DNA of 42,483 nt, from the NCBI RefSeq assembly GCF_001277135.1, contig NZ_LHCF01000004.1, forward strand, positions 1 to 42,483, in the 5' to 3' direction. The stretch is from Candidatus Phytoplasma pruni. Lineage in GTDB: Bacteria > Bacillota_I > Bacilli_A > Acholeplasmatales > Acholeplasmataceae. This document shows, in pieces, positions 17,995-27,362 of the stretch. Made by a program: the position numbers and the translations under genes. The notes under the pieces were generated by a model that saw only the letters and a list, made by a program, of their open reading frames with translations, had not been told where the DNA came from and did no database searches. Positions within the stretch are counted from its first letter, which is position 1. Every line of letters begins with the position of its first letter.

Positions 17995-18184
17995 ATTTTA
18001 TTAAAAATAATTTAATGTTTTTGTTTTTTAAGATTTTTTTACGATTTTTTCTCTCTACGCTTGGCTTAACATAATATTCTTTTTTACGAGCTTGCACAAG
18101 ATTACCAGATTTAGAGACATCTCTTTTAAATCTGCGTAAAGCGTCATCAATATTTTCTTTTTCGAGAACTATAGTTTTAGGCAT
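17993..18184 (-). CDS. rpsU: 30S ribosomal protein S21
   Basis: A 63-residue S21, a small basic protein of the 30S platform near the anti-Shine-Dalgarno region. It begins [22 protein letters not shown] in pieces, includes [16 protein letters not shown], and ends in a basic tail. The leader has GGGGGATTG upstream of the ATG and a good promoter further up. S21 heading the rpsU-dnaG-rpoD cluster is a classic arrangement. Confidence 0.93.
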   Translation of the reverse strand: MPKTIVLEKENIDDALRRFKRDVSKSGNLVQARKKEYYVKPSVERKNRKKILKNKNIKLFLIK

Positions 18185-18260
18185 TTAACAATCCCCCTTT
18201 TTTTTACTATAAAAAATATTTATATTTATAATTTTTATAAAATATTTTGCAACTAAAAAT

Positions 18261-18289
18261 ATTTTAACATATAAAATAACGAATGTCAA
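18261..18289 (-). promoter_or_regulatory. Sigma-70 promoter of rpsU
   Basis: TTGACA (18284-18289), a 17-base spacer and TAAAAT (18261-18266), read on the minus strand. This is a consensus -35 and near-consensus -10 at optimal spacing, about 77 bases before the rpsU start. It is one of the best promoter matches in the window. Confidence 0.8.
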
Positions 18290-18325
18290 TATTTTATAAC
18301 AAAAAAATATCTTTTTTTCTCTTTT

Positions 18326-18553
18326 TTATTTACGTATCGTAATGAAAGCTGAAAAAAAGAGGATAAAAACTAAGATAAAAATGATTTTATCTAAAGGGGA
18401 ACTTTTTCCTTGAGAACTGTTATCGCCATATTGTTCTGTAAAAGCGTCTACAACGCTTTTTTCAGAAGAAAATAAGATGCCTAAAATAATTAAAACAGCG
18501 ACTGGATATACTACATAATTACTTGTTAATATTTGCATTTGACTAAAGGACAT
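18326..18553 (-). CDS. SecG-like small membrane protein
   Basis: A 75-residue protein with two membrane helices (about residues 13-29 and 57-72) separated by a polar loop, EKSVVDAFTEQYGDNSSQGK. This size and topology match SecG, the accessory subunit of the SecYEG translocon. The loop segment is loosely like the SecG loop, but without its usual glycine-rich motif the assignment is tentative. It overlaps the end of lon by 11 bases and has its own GAGG ribosome-binding site 9 bases before the ATG. Confidence 0.5.
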   Translation of the reverse strand: MSFSQMQILTSNYVVYPVAVLIILGILFSSEKSVVDAFTEQYGDNSSQGKSSPLDKIIFILVFILFFSAFITIRK

Positions 18554-20969
18554 TATTATAAACCTCTTCTTTTAAAGAAACTAAAACTTTTAAAAACACA
18601 TCATCAGCGTTTTGAATAGCGATAATTTCTAATTTTTCTCTTACTTCAATAGGAATTTCATCCACATCTTTTAAATTATCTTTAGGAATGAAAATTGTGT
18701 TAAGTCCGCTTCTATTAGCAGCGATAGCTTTTTCTTTCAAACCGCCAATCGGTAAAACAGAACCTCTTAGAGTTATTTCTCCCGTCATTCCTACATCTTT
18801 ACGAACACATGTTTTTTTGATAGCTGAATAAATGGAAGTTGCGATAGTAACGCCTGCGGAAGGACCATCTTTAGGAATAGCGCCTTCTAAAAAGTTAATG
18901 TGGAAATCATTTTCATCAAAAATTTTATAATCAATGCCTAATTTTTCCGCATTAGCTTTTAAAAAGCTAAAAGCTGTAAAAGCACTTTCTTCAATAACTT
19001 TGCCTAAATGACCGGTAAGAACTAATTTACCCTTACCTTTGTAATAAGTCGCTTCTACTGGTAAAATATCTCCACCAAAAGAAGTATAAGCCAAACCATT
19101 AACCACGCCAATTTGAGGTTTTTCTTCCATTAATAAATGTTGGAAAATAACTTTACCTAAATATGTTTCGATGTTATTTTTATCGATTTTTACTTTTTCA
19201 ACTTTATTGATTAAAATTTCTTTAACAGTTTTACGTATTAAATGAGCTATTTTCTTAGTTAAATTTCTCACGCCAGCCTCTTTAGTATAATGTCTGATGA
19301 TATAAAGTAAGGTTAAATCGTCAATTTCGAATTGAGTTTCATCAATGCCGTGTTCTTTTAACTGTTTAGGCAATAAATGTTCTTTAGCGATAATTAATTT
19401 ATCTTGTTCTGTATAAGAGCTTAGTTCAATCACTTCTAAACGATCTCTTAAAGGAGGAGCGATAGTGCTTAAATCGTTAGCAGTTGTGATAAATAAAACT
19501 TGCGATAAATCAAAAGGTTCAGATAAATAAAGATCGACGAAATTTTGGTTTTGTTTCGGATCAAGAACTTCTAATAAAGCTGAAGAAGGATCATGATGCG
19601 AATTAGTCACTAGTTTATCAATTTCATCTAATAAAAAGACTGGATTTCTCACGCCTGCATCTTTTAAACTGCTTAAAATACGCCCTGGCATAGCACCTAC
19701 ATAAGTTCTTCTATGTCCTCTTATTTCACTCTCTTCTTGCATACCACCTAAAGATTGTTTAACGAATTTACGCCCTAAAGCTTCAGCGATAGAAATAGCT
19801 AAAGTAGTTTTACCAACGCCAGGAGGACCTGATAAACAAAGAATAGTTTGAGCGTTTTTCTTAGTCATGATTTTGACTGCTGCGTATTCTACAATACGTT
19901 CTTTAGCCTTAGCTAACCCGTAATGGTTTTTTTCTAAAGTAGCTTGTATTTTTTCCAAGTCATTAACATCTTTACTTGTTTTTTGCCAAGGCAAAGCTAC
20001 TAAAAAATCTAAATAATTACGAATAACAAAGGAATCAGCTACTGCTGAGGAGATAGATTGATAACGAGAAAGTTCTTGTAAAGCTTTTTCTTTAATTGTT
20101 TTAGGCATATTAGCGGAATTAATTTTTTTTCTTAATTCTTCAATTTCTTCTTCTTTTTTAACTTTATCGCCTAATTCGTTTTGAATAACACGTATTTTTT
20201 CTCTTAAATAAAATTCTTTTTGATTTTCATCAATACTACGTTTAACTTCTTCGTTAATTTTATTTTCTAACTCAACTACGTCTATTTTAACTCTAATGTC
20301 TTGCAAAATATAAACTAATCTTTTGTTTAAAGAAGGTTCTTTTAAATATTTATATTTTTCTTTTTCTTCTATTCTTAAAGCAAAAATAATTAAATCAGCT
20401 GCTTTTTCGGTTGTTACGCCGTTTTGTATTTGTTCTAAAAAACTATTTTCAGAAATTAATAAAAACTGACTTATATTTGAAGTAATTTGTTGAATGATTA
20501 ATTTGATTAAAGTTTGTTCTTCTTGTAAATCGCCTAAAACTGTAGGAACATTCAGAAATTTAGCACTATATAAATTATCTTTTTTCGTTAATTTCTGTGT
20601 TTTAACACGATTTAAAATACGGAATTTAACTTTGTAAAGAAAATCATCAATTTTAATAGCAAGTAAAACTTTAGCTAAAACGCCGTGTTTTTCTATATCA
20701 GAAACTTTCGGTTTTTCATGTAAAAAATTTTTTTGCAATAAAATGACCACGTAAGGAGATTCAAGTAATTCTGATTGCTTAATAGCATTGATAGAAAAAG
20801 AGCGTCCTATTTCAATTCTAAAGTCATTAGAAGGAATGGGCACAACGTTTCTCACAATAACAACAGGCAATTCGTTAGGAATAATATCATCATCCATTTT
20901 TGCTTTATTTTTTTTATCGATTTTTTCTATTTTATCAATGTTTTCTTTTTTATTCATTTTATTCACCAC
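18543..20969 (-). CDS. lon: ATP-dependent protease Lon
   Basis: About 808 residues, full length for Lon (LonA), which degrades misfolded and regulatory proteins. The order is an N-terminal substrate-binding domain, a coiled coil, an AAA+ ATPase with Walker A GPPGVGKTT and Walker B PVFLLDEIDK, then the protease domain with PKDGPSAGVTIAT (catalytic Ser) and GGLKEKAIAANRSG (catalytic Lys). Initiation is probably at a GTG: two adjacent GTG codons and an ATG four codons later are candidates, and AAAGGATGA favours the second GTG (20966). It follows tig. Confidence 0.95.
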   Translation of the reverse strand: MVNKMNKKENIDKIEKIDKKNKAKMDDDIIPNELPVVIVRNVVPIPSNDFRIEIGRSFSINAIKQSELLESPYVVILLQKNFLHEKPKVSDIEKHGVLAKVLLAIKIDDFLYKVKFRILNRVKTQKLTKKDNLYSAKFLNVPTVLGDLQEEQTLIKLIIQQITSNISQFLLISENSFLEQIQNGVTTEKAADLIIFALRIEEKEKYKYLKEPSLNKRLVYILQDIRVKIDVVELENKINEEVKRSIDENQKEFYLREKIRVIQNELGDKVKKEEEIEELRKKINSANMPKTIKEKALQELSRYQSISSAVADSFVIRNYLDFLVALPWQKTSKDVNDLEKIQATLEKNHYGLAKAKERIVEYAAVKIMTKKNAQTILCLSGPPGVGKTTLAISIAEALGRKFVKQSLGGMQEESEIRGHRRTYVGAMPGRILSSLKDAGVRNPVFLLDEIDKLVTNSHHDPSSALLEVLDPKQNQNFVDLYLSEPFDLSQVLFITTANDLSTIAPPLRDRLEVIELSSYTEQDKLIIAKEHLLPKQLKEHGIDETQFEIDDLTLLYIIRHYTKEAGVRNLTKKIAHLIRKTVKEILINKVEKVKIDKNNIETYLGKVIFQHLLMEEKPQIGVVNGLAYTSFGGDILPVEATYYKGKGKLVLTGHLGKVIEESAFTAFSFLKANAEKLGIDYKIFDENDFHINFLEGAIPKDGPSAGVTIATSIYSAIKKTCVRKDVGMTGEITLRGSVLPIGGLKEKAIAANRSGLNTIFIPKDNLKDVDEIPIEVREKLEIIAIQNADDVFLKVLVSLKEEVYNNVL

Positions 20970-21023
20970 TCATCCTTTTTTATGCGTGAAGTTAAATTAA
21001 TATTATTTTGTTCATTTTTATTA

Positions 21024-21047
21024 AGATTATAAATTATATTATAATCT
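21024..21047. promoter_or_regulatory. Inverted repeat upstream of lon
   Basis: AGATTATAA and TTATAATCT are perfect 9-base arms around a 6-base centre, between the tig stop and the lon start. It contains TATAAT-like -10 sequences, so it may be a lon promoter-operator. It does not match a CIRCE or CtsR box. Confidence 0.35.
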
Positions 21048-21076
21048 AAAAAAATTTTTTATTGTGAAAAAATAAT

Positions 21077-22410
21077 TTATTTATTTTCTTTTGTTGTTTC
21101 TGGTCGGGAAACTTCTTTTTCTTCTTTAAAAGCAACTTTTTTAATTAACAAATCGCCAGCTTTAATTTGAGATAAACCGTTTTTGATGTTTTCCACAGCA
21201 TAATTTTCTTTTAATTTATCGATAGGAATTTTATAATATGCGCTTATTTGTTGGTATCTGTGTTCTATCTCTTCTGGAGTAACTTGTATATTTTCTTTAG
21301 CCACTACTTCGTCTAATAAGAAATTAATTTGAACGTTTTTTAAAGCTTGTTCAGAAATGTTTTTTTCATATTCTTCTTCGTTAGAATGAGTCATTTTTAA
21401 ATATTGTTCTAAATTCATGTTTTGTTCTTGCAGTTGAGAAGCAAATTGTTGTTTGATATTTTCTACTTCTGTTTGTACAAAATGTTGAGGAAGTGTTAAA
21501 GTAGAATTAGCGATTAAATATTCAAAAACTTTTTGTAGAACTTCGTTATTATATTCTGAATTGTTTTGGTTTTCTAAATGTTCTTTAATGTTTTTTTTCA
21601 ACTCATCTACTGTTTCAATATTAGGTAATTTTAAATTTTTAATAGATTCATCCGTTACAACGAATTTTTGAGGAGTTTTTATTTCTTTTAAAAAGATTTG
21701 AAAAACCGCTTCTTTTCCAGCTAATTCTTTTTTACCATAATTTTCAGGAAAAACCACTTTTATATCTCTTTTTTCTTTTCTTTTCATTCCTAACATACCT
21801 GTTTCAAAACCAGGAATGAATTGATTAGAACCAATTTCTAAACTGTGATTTGTCGCTTCTCCACCTTCAAAAGGAGTGCCGTCCACAAAACCTTTAAAAT
21901 CGAAAATAGCTACATCGCCCATTTCTAAAGGATTATCAGTTGTTTTTGGCGCTAATGTTTCGTTTTGTTTTAATAATAAATCCATTTGCGCTTGAACATC
22001 TTCATCAGTGACATTTTTTCTAAAATCATTTAATGTAATTTTTTGGTAATCACATATTTTTACTTCTGGTTTTAAAGCTATTTCTAAACCGAAACTAAAA
22101 GGTTTTTGTCTGTCTAATTTTTCAATATCAAAATCAACTAATTTAGATTCTCCTACAGTTTTAAATTCTTTATTAGTTAATATTTCTTGAAATTTTTCTA
22201 CATATATGATGCCGAAAGCATCTTTATATAAAGCCGAATGGCCATAATGCTTGTCAAAAACTTTTTGGGAAACATGTCCTTTTCTAAAGCCTTTAATTTC
22301 TACTTTAGGTTGAATTTTGTCAAAAGCTTTTTTGATATAAGATTCGAATTCATTGACAGTCACGTCAAAGTGATATTGTACAAAATCGTTATTTTTTTTT
22401 TAATTTGCAT
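21077..22410 (-). CDS. tig: Trigger factor, with a frameshift in the first codons
   Basis: Ribosome-associated folding chaperone and prolyl isomerase. The open frame (21077-22363) lacks the first 16 residues. They are found in the adjacent frame from ATG 22410: MQIKKK, then an A10 run (22392-22401), then, if one A is added, NNDFVQYHFDVTVNEFESY, a normal trigger-factor start. Downstream are IKGFRKGHVSQKVFDKHYG (ribosome-binding loop), the FKBP domain with GDVAIFDFKGFVDGTPFEGG, and the C-terminal helical cradle. The AGGTAAT ribosome-binding site precedes ATG 22410. Trigger factor is broadly conserved, so an assembly error or slippage is likelier than true loss. Confidence 0.88.
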
Positions 22411-22745
22411 GTTTTATTACCTATATTTTATAAATTTTTATTTATGTAATTATTAGAATGGGCTAATTTTGTTATTCTAATCATTACATTTTTATATCCT
22501 TTTTAGTTTATTTAAAATTAAAAATGAAGTTTCATAAAAGAAAATACATTATTTTTATAACTAATGCAAAGTTGATAAAAATAATGCTTTTGATAATTTT
22601 CTTTTTGAAGAATTCAAACAAATTTATATTTCAATTTAATTATACATTAATTATAAAATAAATAAAGAAAATAAAATTTATTTACTTTTCCTCTCTCTTT
22701 TTTGCGGAAAAAAGAAGTTAATAACGTGATATTTTTTTCACTTTT
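22411..22745. other. 335-base AT-rich gap upstream of tig
   Basis: No coding sequence is seen. It holds the tig leader and an inverted repeat, TAATTATTAGAAT (22447-22459) against ATTCTAATCATTA (22474-22486), with 12 of 13 positions matched. No convincing -35/-10 pair could be fixed by eye. The left end carries A- and T-rich tracts after the repeat-protein gene. Confidence 0.5.
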
Positions 22746-23617
22746 TTAAAGAAGAAAAAAAGGAAATAATCTCCTTTTTTGAACTAAAATAATCTTTTTT
22801 TTAATATTAATGAATTTTACTATCATAAAAATGATTAGTTTTTTCTTAAAAAAATTTAAACAACCAAATAAATTGTTTTTCCTTTCGGACTTATGTCTGT
22901 CGTAGATCACTTTTTGTTTAAAATTTTGATAAAAATAAGTGATTTTCAGAATTTTGCCATCAGCATCATATTCTATAAATCTTTGAACATTATTCTTTAA
23001 ACTTTTAGAATCGAAAAAATATTTCCAAGAACGCATCAATTGTCCTTCTGAAGTGTATTCTAACACTTGAGAAAGTTGTTCATTGTCCGGGTGATAAATA
23101 TTTTCTTGAATTAAACCTTCGTCCGGAAAATTAATTATTTTACCAATGGTTTTGCCTTGCAAGGAAAAAGTTTCCCCCTCGTATAAAACACCTTTTTTAT
23201 TGTATTTGCGGATAAAATGTATCTGATCGCTATTTTGATAATTTTCTCTCACAGTTTTTAATTGTCCGTTAAGGTAAAAATTTTTATAAGAAAGAGCAAA
23301 AGTACCGTTTTGATGAAATTTTCTTTCTTGCGATAAAAAGCCGTTTTCGTCATATTGAGAAAAAGTCAAATATGTTTCACCGTTGACGGTTTCTGTTTTT
23401 ATATTATTTTTTTCCTTTTTTCATCTGGAAAAAAATCTCCCTCTTCTTCTTGATAATGATGAACCTTTTTTACAGAAGACAGATCGTTAGAAACATTTTT
23501 ACTATTTTTAGATGAGAAAGGAAAATAAGTAATCATGAAAAAGAAAAACATACCCAAAAGAAATATTTTGGTTATTCGTTGAAAAAATAATTTGTTAAAC
23601 ATCAGGCTTGCAAGCAT
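22746..23617 (-). pseudogene. Membrane-anchored tyrosine/glycine repeat protein (MORN/DUF2963-like), frameshifted
   Basis: Two frames join into one protein of about 285 residues. The N-terminal part (23399-23617) has a strongly hydrophobic helix (KIFLLGMFFFFMITYF), a signal sequence or anchor. The rest (to 22746) holds about six imperfect repeats of roughly 23 residues built on a Y-x-x-x-G-x-L pattern, e.g. YDENGFLSQERKF, YNKKGVLYEGETF and YDADGKILKITYF. This resembles MORN_2/YwqK-type repeats and phytoplasma DUF2963 proteins. One more A in the A7 run at 23407-23413 joins EKRKKN to IKTETVNGETYL. The last 20-odd codons run through a terminator, so the true C terminus may be earlier. Surface or secreted protein of unknown role. 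Confidence 0.6.
22755..22780 (-). terminator. Terminator at the 3-prime end of the repeat-protein gene
   Basis: On the minus strand AAAAAGGA and TCCTTTTT form an 8-bp stem with a 7-base loop and a following T-rich stretch. It lies inside the last codons of the ORF, hinting that the annotated tail is read-through. Confidence 0.5.
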
Positions 23618-23634
23618 ACTTTCTATTTTGTTTT

Positions 23635-24426
23635 TTATAAAGCTGAATTAATAATATCAGCCACTTCTTGACCTATTTGTTGTGTATTTTTGCCTTTATA
23701 TTCTTCATATTTAATATGAGGGTGAATGATTACTTCGATTTTTTTTCTTTTGAACCAAAATTTCTTTCTCATTTTATAAGCCCCTTTGAGAGTGATAGGA
23801 AGAATGTTTGCTTCGCCTTTAACAGCTATTTTATAAGCTCCATCTAAAGTACTGATGATTTTATCGTTTTTTTTGTTAACAACGCCACCTTCAGGAAAAA
23901 TAAGCATAGCTAGTTCTTGTTTCACATTTTCAATCGCTTGGTTTAAGTTTTGTGCTGTTGCGCGAGGATTGTCTCTGACTATTTTTAAACAATGAATAGA
24001 ATTAAAATAATAACTTAAAAACCAACCCCAACGACCTTTATACAAATCATCTTTAGGCGAGAAAGACATAGTTCTATCAATCGCACAAGCGATAATAAAA
24101 GGATCAAAATTAGTTTTATGATTAGAATAAATTACTAAATTCCCTTTATAAGGTATTAATTCTTGGTTATAAACTGTTACTTTAATACGGAAAAATCTAA
24201 GAATTAATTTAGAGATGCTAGCAACAACTTTCTGTTGAAAAGAGTTGTTAATTTTTAACCTTCTGTTAATAAACATCATAATAAAAAACACCAATAAAAC
24301 CATAATCCAAGATAAGGCTACACTAGCGAAAAAACTTAAAAAATAACCTTCTATGCCGCATTTACAATACACAACAAAGGAAATATAAAAAGTTAAAAAA
24401 GATGTGACGAAAAATAAAGTAAACAT
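23635..24426 (-). CDS. plsC: 1-acyl-sn-glycerol-3-phosphate acyltransferase PlsC
   Basis: A 263-residue membrane acyltransferase that makes phosphatidic acid in phospholipid synthesis. Two N-terminal membrane helices (about 1-20 and 27-53) precede the catalytic motif NHKTNFDPF (H103, D108 of the NHx4D box). Motif III is FPEGG, and further basic segments follow. The ATG shares its first base with the folA stop (TAATG), indicating translational coupling, and the gene continues the thyA-folA operon. Confidence 0.9.
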   Translation of the reverse strand: MFTLFFVTSFLTFYISFVVYCKCGIEGYFLSFFASVALSWIMVLLVFFIMMFINRRLKINNSFQQKVVASISKLILRFFRIKVTVYNQELIPYKGNLVIYSNHKTNFDPFIIACAIDRTMSFSPKDDLYKGRWGWFLSYYFNSIHCLKIVRDNPRATAQNLNQAIENVKQELAMLIFPEGGVVNKKNDKIISTLDGAYKIAVKGEANILPITLKGAYKMRKKFWFKRKKIEVIIHPHIKYEEYKGKNTQQIGQEVADIINSAL

Positions 24427-24915
24427 TATTTAACTTTGCCTCCTTTTTGATAAGTAGCAAAAATCAATTCTTCTTGGATATCTTTTTCTATGAGTTGGTA
24501 TTGGGCCAAGTCTACGTAAGGAAAAAAAGAATCCCCTTTATACCTTTTTAAGATATGAGTGATATATAAAACATCAGCATAAGGCAAGGATTGAGCATAA
24601 ATTTGACTTCCGCCTATAATAAAAATATTTTCTTGCGAATTTTGATACTTTTTTAAAAAAGCGATTAAATCGTTGACAATAATTCCGTCTGATAAATTGC
24701 CTTGTTGAGAATTGCTAGCGATATAAGCGGTAGCAAAAGGCAAAGATTTATTGCGGTAATATTGTTTTAAAGAAAGATAGGTATTCCACCCCATTAAAAC
24801 TTTTTTTTGGAAAGTTTTTTTTTAAAAAAAATCAGATCTTTAGGGTAATGCCAAGGTAAACTATTTTTATTTCCAATTAAAAATTAGAATCCAAGGCGGT
24901 AATCAAACTAATCAT
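24426..24915 (-). pseudogene. folA: Dihydrofolate reductase, two frameshifts
   Basis: The intact frame (24426-24794) gives the C-terminal three quarters of DHFR: VLMGWNTYLSL, ENIFIIGGSQIYAQSLPYAD and a C-terminal sheet. The N terminus is present in other frames from ATG 24915: [11 protein letters not shown], then, with one extra T in the T5 run (24879-24883), LIGNKNSLPWHYPKDLIFFKKKL. A further A in the A8 run (24801-24808) leads to KVLMGWN. DHFR regenerates tetrahydrofolate after thymidylate synthase. The ATG overlaps the thyA stop (ATGA). All pieces are conserved, so decay is recent or the breaks are sequence errors. Confidence 0.72.
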
Positions 24916-25801
24916 ACTGCTACTTCTCCTTTTAAAGATGGATGATAATGATAATTTTCTAATTTAAAATCTTCAAAGCAGAAATCTTCAATGTTTTTTA
25001 CCTGAGGGTTTAAAAGCATTTGAGGTAGTTTTTTTGGTATACGCTTTCTTTGAATATTGATTTGTTCCAAATGGTTGTGGTAAATATGTGCATCACCTAA
25101 AGTATGAATAAATTCATAAGCTTCTAAACCGGTCACTTGTGCCACCATCATCAATAACAAAGAATATGAAGCGATATTAAAAGGGATGCCTAGAAAAACA
25201 TCACCACTACGTTGAAACAATTGTAAAGAAATTTTGCCTTTATTGACATAAAACTGCATTAAGACATGACAAGGAGGTAAAACCATTTCGTCTACCAAAG
25301 GCGGATTCCAAGCTGAAACAATTAAACGACGTGAATTAGGGTTTTTTTTATTTCTTGAATGGTTTTTTGCAATTGATCTATTCCGGCAAAATCACGCCAT
25401 TGTTTTCCATAAACAGGTCCTAAATCCCCATGTTTTTCTGCAAATTGAGCATTTTTTTTAATTTTATCAATAAATTCTTTCTGACTTTCGCCTTGAAAAT
25501 CTGACGATTGACAAAATTTTTGATAAGGCCATTCATTCCAAATATTAACATTATTTATTGCTAAGTAACGAATGTTAGTATCTCCTTTGATAAACCATAA
25601 TAATTCATGAATAATAGATCTTAAATGAACTTTTTTAGTAGTAACCAAAGGAAAACCTTCCTCTAAATTAAAACGCATTTGATAACCAAAAATACTTTGA
25701 GTAACGAATTTAGTGCGATTTTTGCGCACTTCTCCTTTTGCTACAATCCAATTGCATAATTCTAAATATTGTTTCATATGAATCAAATTACCTTTTTTCA
25801 T
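24912..25801 (-). pseudogene. thyA: Thymidylate synthase, frameshifted
   Basis: ThyA converts dUMP and methylene-tetrahydrofolate to dTMP and dihydrofolate. The first frame (25322-25801) has [17 protein letters not shown], the [10 protein letters not shown] segment and [13 protein letters not shown]. The second (24912-25298) has [11 protein letters not shown] with the catalytic cysteine, [18 protein letters not shown] in pieces and the GDAHIYHNH motif. One more A in the A8 run at 25342-25349 joins [19 protein letters not shown], a standard ThyA segment. The likely start is the ATG at 25777 (MKQYLELC), behind AAAGGTAA. It ends in TGA, overlapping folA. Either a broken gene or an assembly error. 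Confidence 0.78.
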
Positions 25802-25862
25802 TTTGAGAAGTATTTTTTAATATTAAAAAAATTAAACTTTTGGGAATATATTTATTTTTGTT

Positions 25863-25913
25863 CATCTTTTAAAGAAAAGATTTAATCCGATTAAATGTTT
25901 TATTTAAAAGATG
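25863..25913 (-). promoter_or_regulatory. Nested inverted repeats between tRNA-Ser and thyA
   Basis: Outer arms CATCTTTTAAA (25863-25873) and TTTAAAAGATG (25903-25913) are perfect. Inside, ATTTAAT (25880-25886) and ATTAAAT (25890-25896) pair around CCG. On the minus strand the inner stem is followed by CTTTTCTTT, so it could terminate the tRNA transcript or act as a leader element for thyA. Confidence 0.4.
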
Positions 25914-25991
25914 TTTTGTTATAAAGCGATAAAAAAAGTTCAAAAATAATCAAGAGATTTTTTTTTAACATTAGAAAAATATTTATTAATT

Positions 25992-26080
25992 TGGCGGAGG
26001 AGAAGGGATTCGAACCCTCGCATCTTTTCAGATCTACGCGCTTTCCAAGCGAGCCTCTTAAACCACTTGAGTACCCCTCC
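25992..26080 (-). tRNA. tRNA-Ser (anticodon GGA)
   Basis: An 89-base class II tRNA on the minus strand. The acceptor GGAGGGG pairs with CTCCTCC. The anticodon loop CTTGGAAAG gives GGA (reads UCC/UCU). A long variable arm (GTAGATCTGAAAAGATGC) is followed by the T-arm GGGTTCGAATCCC. Discriminator G and CCA are encoded. Confidence 0.93.
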
Positions 26081-26088
26081 GATAATTT

Positions 26089-26117
26089 TTACTACTTCAA
26101 CATTTAAGTAAAGTCAA
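26089..26117 (-). promoter_or_regulatory. Candidate promoter of tRNA-Ser
   Basis: On the minus strand TTGACT (26112-26117), a 17-base spacer and TAGTAA (26089-26094), ending 9 bases before the tRNA. The -35 is good; the -10 is weak. Confidence 0.4.
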
Positions 26118-26142
26118 AGTGGTAAAAAGGTTTGAAAAAAAA

Positions 26143-27330
26143 TTAGTTGTTTTGTTTTAAAGCCACAACATCTCGAGCTATAGCTATTTCTTCGTTAGTA
26201 GGGATAACCATTACTTTAACTGAAGATTCAGGTGTAGAAATGACTCTTTCTCCTGGCAGTCGTTGATTGTTTAAATCTTGATCTAAATAAATATTTAAAA
26301 CCTCTAAACGTTTAACAACTTCTCTGCGGAAGAAAGAAGAATTTTCACCTATTCCGGCTGTAAAAATTAAAGCATCAGCACCTTTCAGTAAAACATAATA
26401 ACTAGCGATATAATCAACAACTCTTTTGATTTGAATTTCAAAAGCTAATAAAGCTCTTTTGTTGTTTTTTTGAATCATGTTTTCTAAATCGCGTCCGTCA
26501 TTAGAAATGCCTGAAACACCTAATAAACCGGATTTTTTATTTAATTCATTAATCACTTCTTTAGCTGTTTTATTTTCTTTATCAGCGATAAAAGTAACAA
26601 TATTAGGATCTACATTGCCACTACGCGTTCCCATCGGTACGCCTTCTAAAGGAGTGAAGCCCATGGAAGTATCTACGGATTTACCATTTTCAATAGCAGT
26701 TAAAGAAACGCCGTTGCCAGCATGACAAACTATTAATTTTAAGTTAGGTTTTTGGAAAATTTCTTGTGCTTTTTGGGAGATATATTGATAAGAGATGCCA
26801 TGAAAACCGTATTTTCTAATTTTATATTTTTGATACCATTCATAAGGCGTCGCATATAAAAAGTTTTGTTCTTGCATAGTTTGATGGAAATTAGTGTCAA
26901 ACACACCTACTTGTAAAGTTTGTGGCAAAACTTTTTTAAAAACTTTAATGCTTAAAAGATTAGCAGGATTGTGAAGAGGAGCTAAATTATTTAAACTTTC
27001 AACTTGTTTAATGTTTTCCTCTGTTAAAACAACAGAATTTTTAAAATATTCTCCACCTTGAACAATTCTGTGCCCTACTCCATCAATTTCATCTAGCATT
27101 TTGATGAAGTTTTTTTCAATTAAATATTCTAACAACATTTCTACCGCTTGTTTGTGGTCCGAAATAGGAACAATTTGTTCTTGTTTGTGTCCTGGTGTTT
27201 TAATTTTAAAAATAGTATTCGTATTGCCTATTCTTTCAAATAAACCGTCACAAAGAACTTCTTCATTTTTCATATTTAATAATTGAAATTTTAAAGAAGA
27301 ACTACCTGCATTAACAGACATGATTTTCAT
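26143..27330 (-). CDS. ackA: Acetate kinase
   Basis: A 395-residue acetate kinase that makes ATP and acetate from acetyl phosphate. Motifs are VNAGSSSLKFQLL at the N terminus, GHRIVQGGEYF, VFDTNFHQTM, RKYGFHGISYQYIS, GNGVSLTAIENGKSVDTSMGFTPLEG in pieces, RSGNVDPNIV and IFTAGIGENS. The start has AAAAGGAGAA upstream. It lies in front of a 2-hydroxycarboxylate permease on the opposite side of a terminatorless gap, and the pairing suits ATP generation from imported malate via acetyl-CoA. Phosphotransacetylase is not in the window. Confidence 0.95.
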   Translation of the reverse strand: MKIMSVNAGSSSLKFQLLNMKNEEVLCDGLFERIGNTNTIFKIKTPGHKQEQIVPISDHKQAVEMLLEYLIEKNFIKMLDEIDGVGHRIVQGGEYFKNSVVLTEENIKQVESLNNLAPLHNPANLLSIKVFKKVLPQTLQVGVFDTNFHQTMQEQNFLYATPYEWYQKYKIRKYGFHGISYQYISQKAQEIFQKPNLKLIVCHAGNGVSLTAIENGKSVDTSMGFTPLEGVPMGTRSGNVDPNIVTFIADKENKTAKEVINELNKKSGLLGVSGISNDGRDLENMIQKNNKRALLAFEIQIKRVVDYIASYYVLLKGADALIFTAGIGENSSFFRREVVKRLEVLNIYLDQDLNNQRLPGERVISTPESSVKVMVIPTNEEIAIARDVVALKQNN

Positions 27331-27362
27331 AATATATTTTTCTCCTTTTTATATTTTTTTCT

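Noticed and set aside
20775-21032. Plus-strand frames opposite the lon start, rich in Phe and Ile
   Set aside because: They mirror the lysine-rich lon N terminus; no ribosome-binding site or homology is evident.
22746-23617. Toxin-antitoxin YwqK-type antitoxin call
   Set aside because: The repeats resemble that family, but there is no toxin neighbour and the protein has an export signal, so the functional label is not supported.
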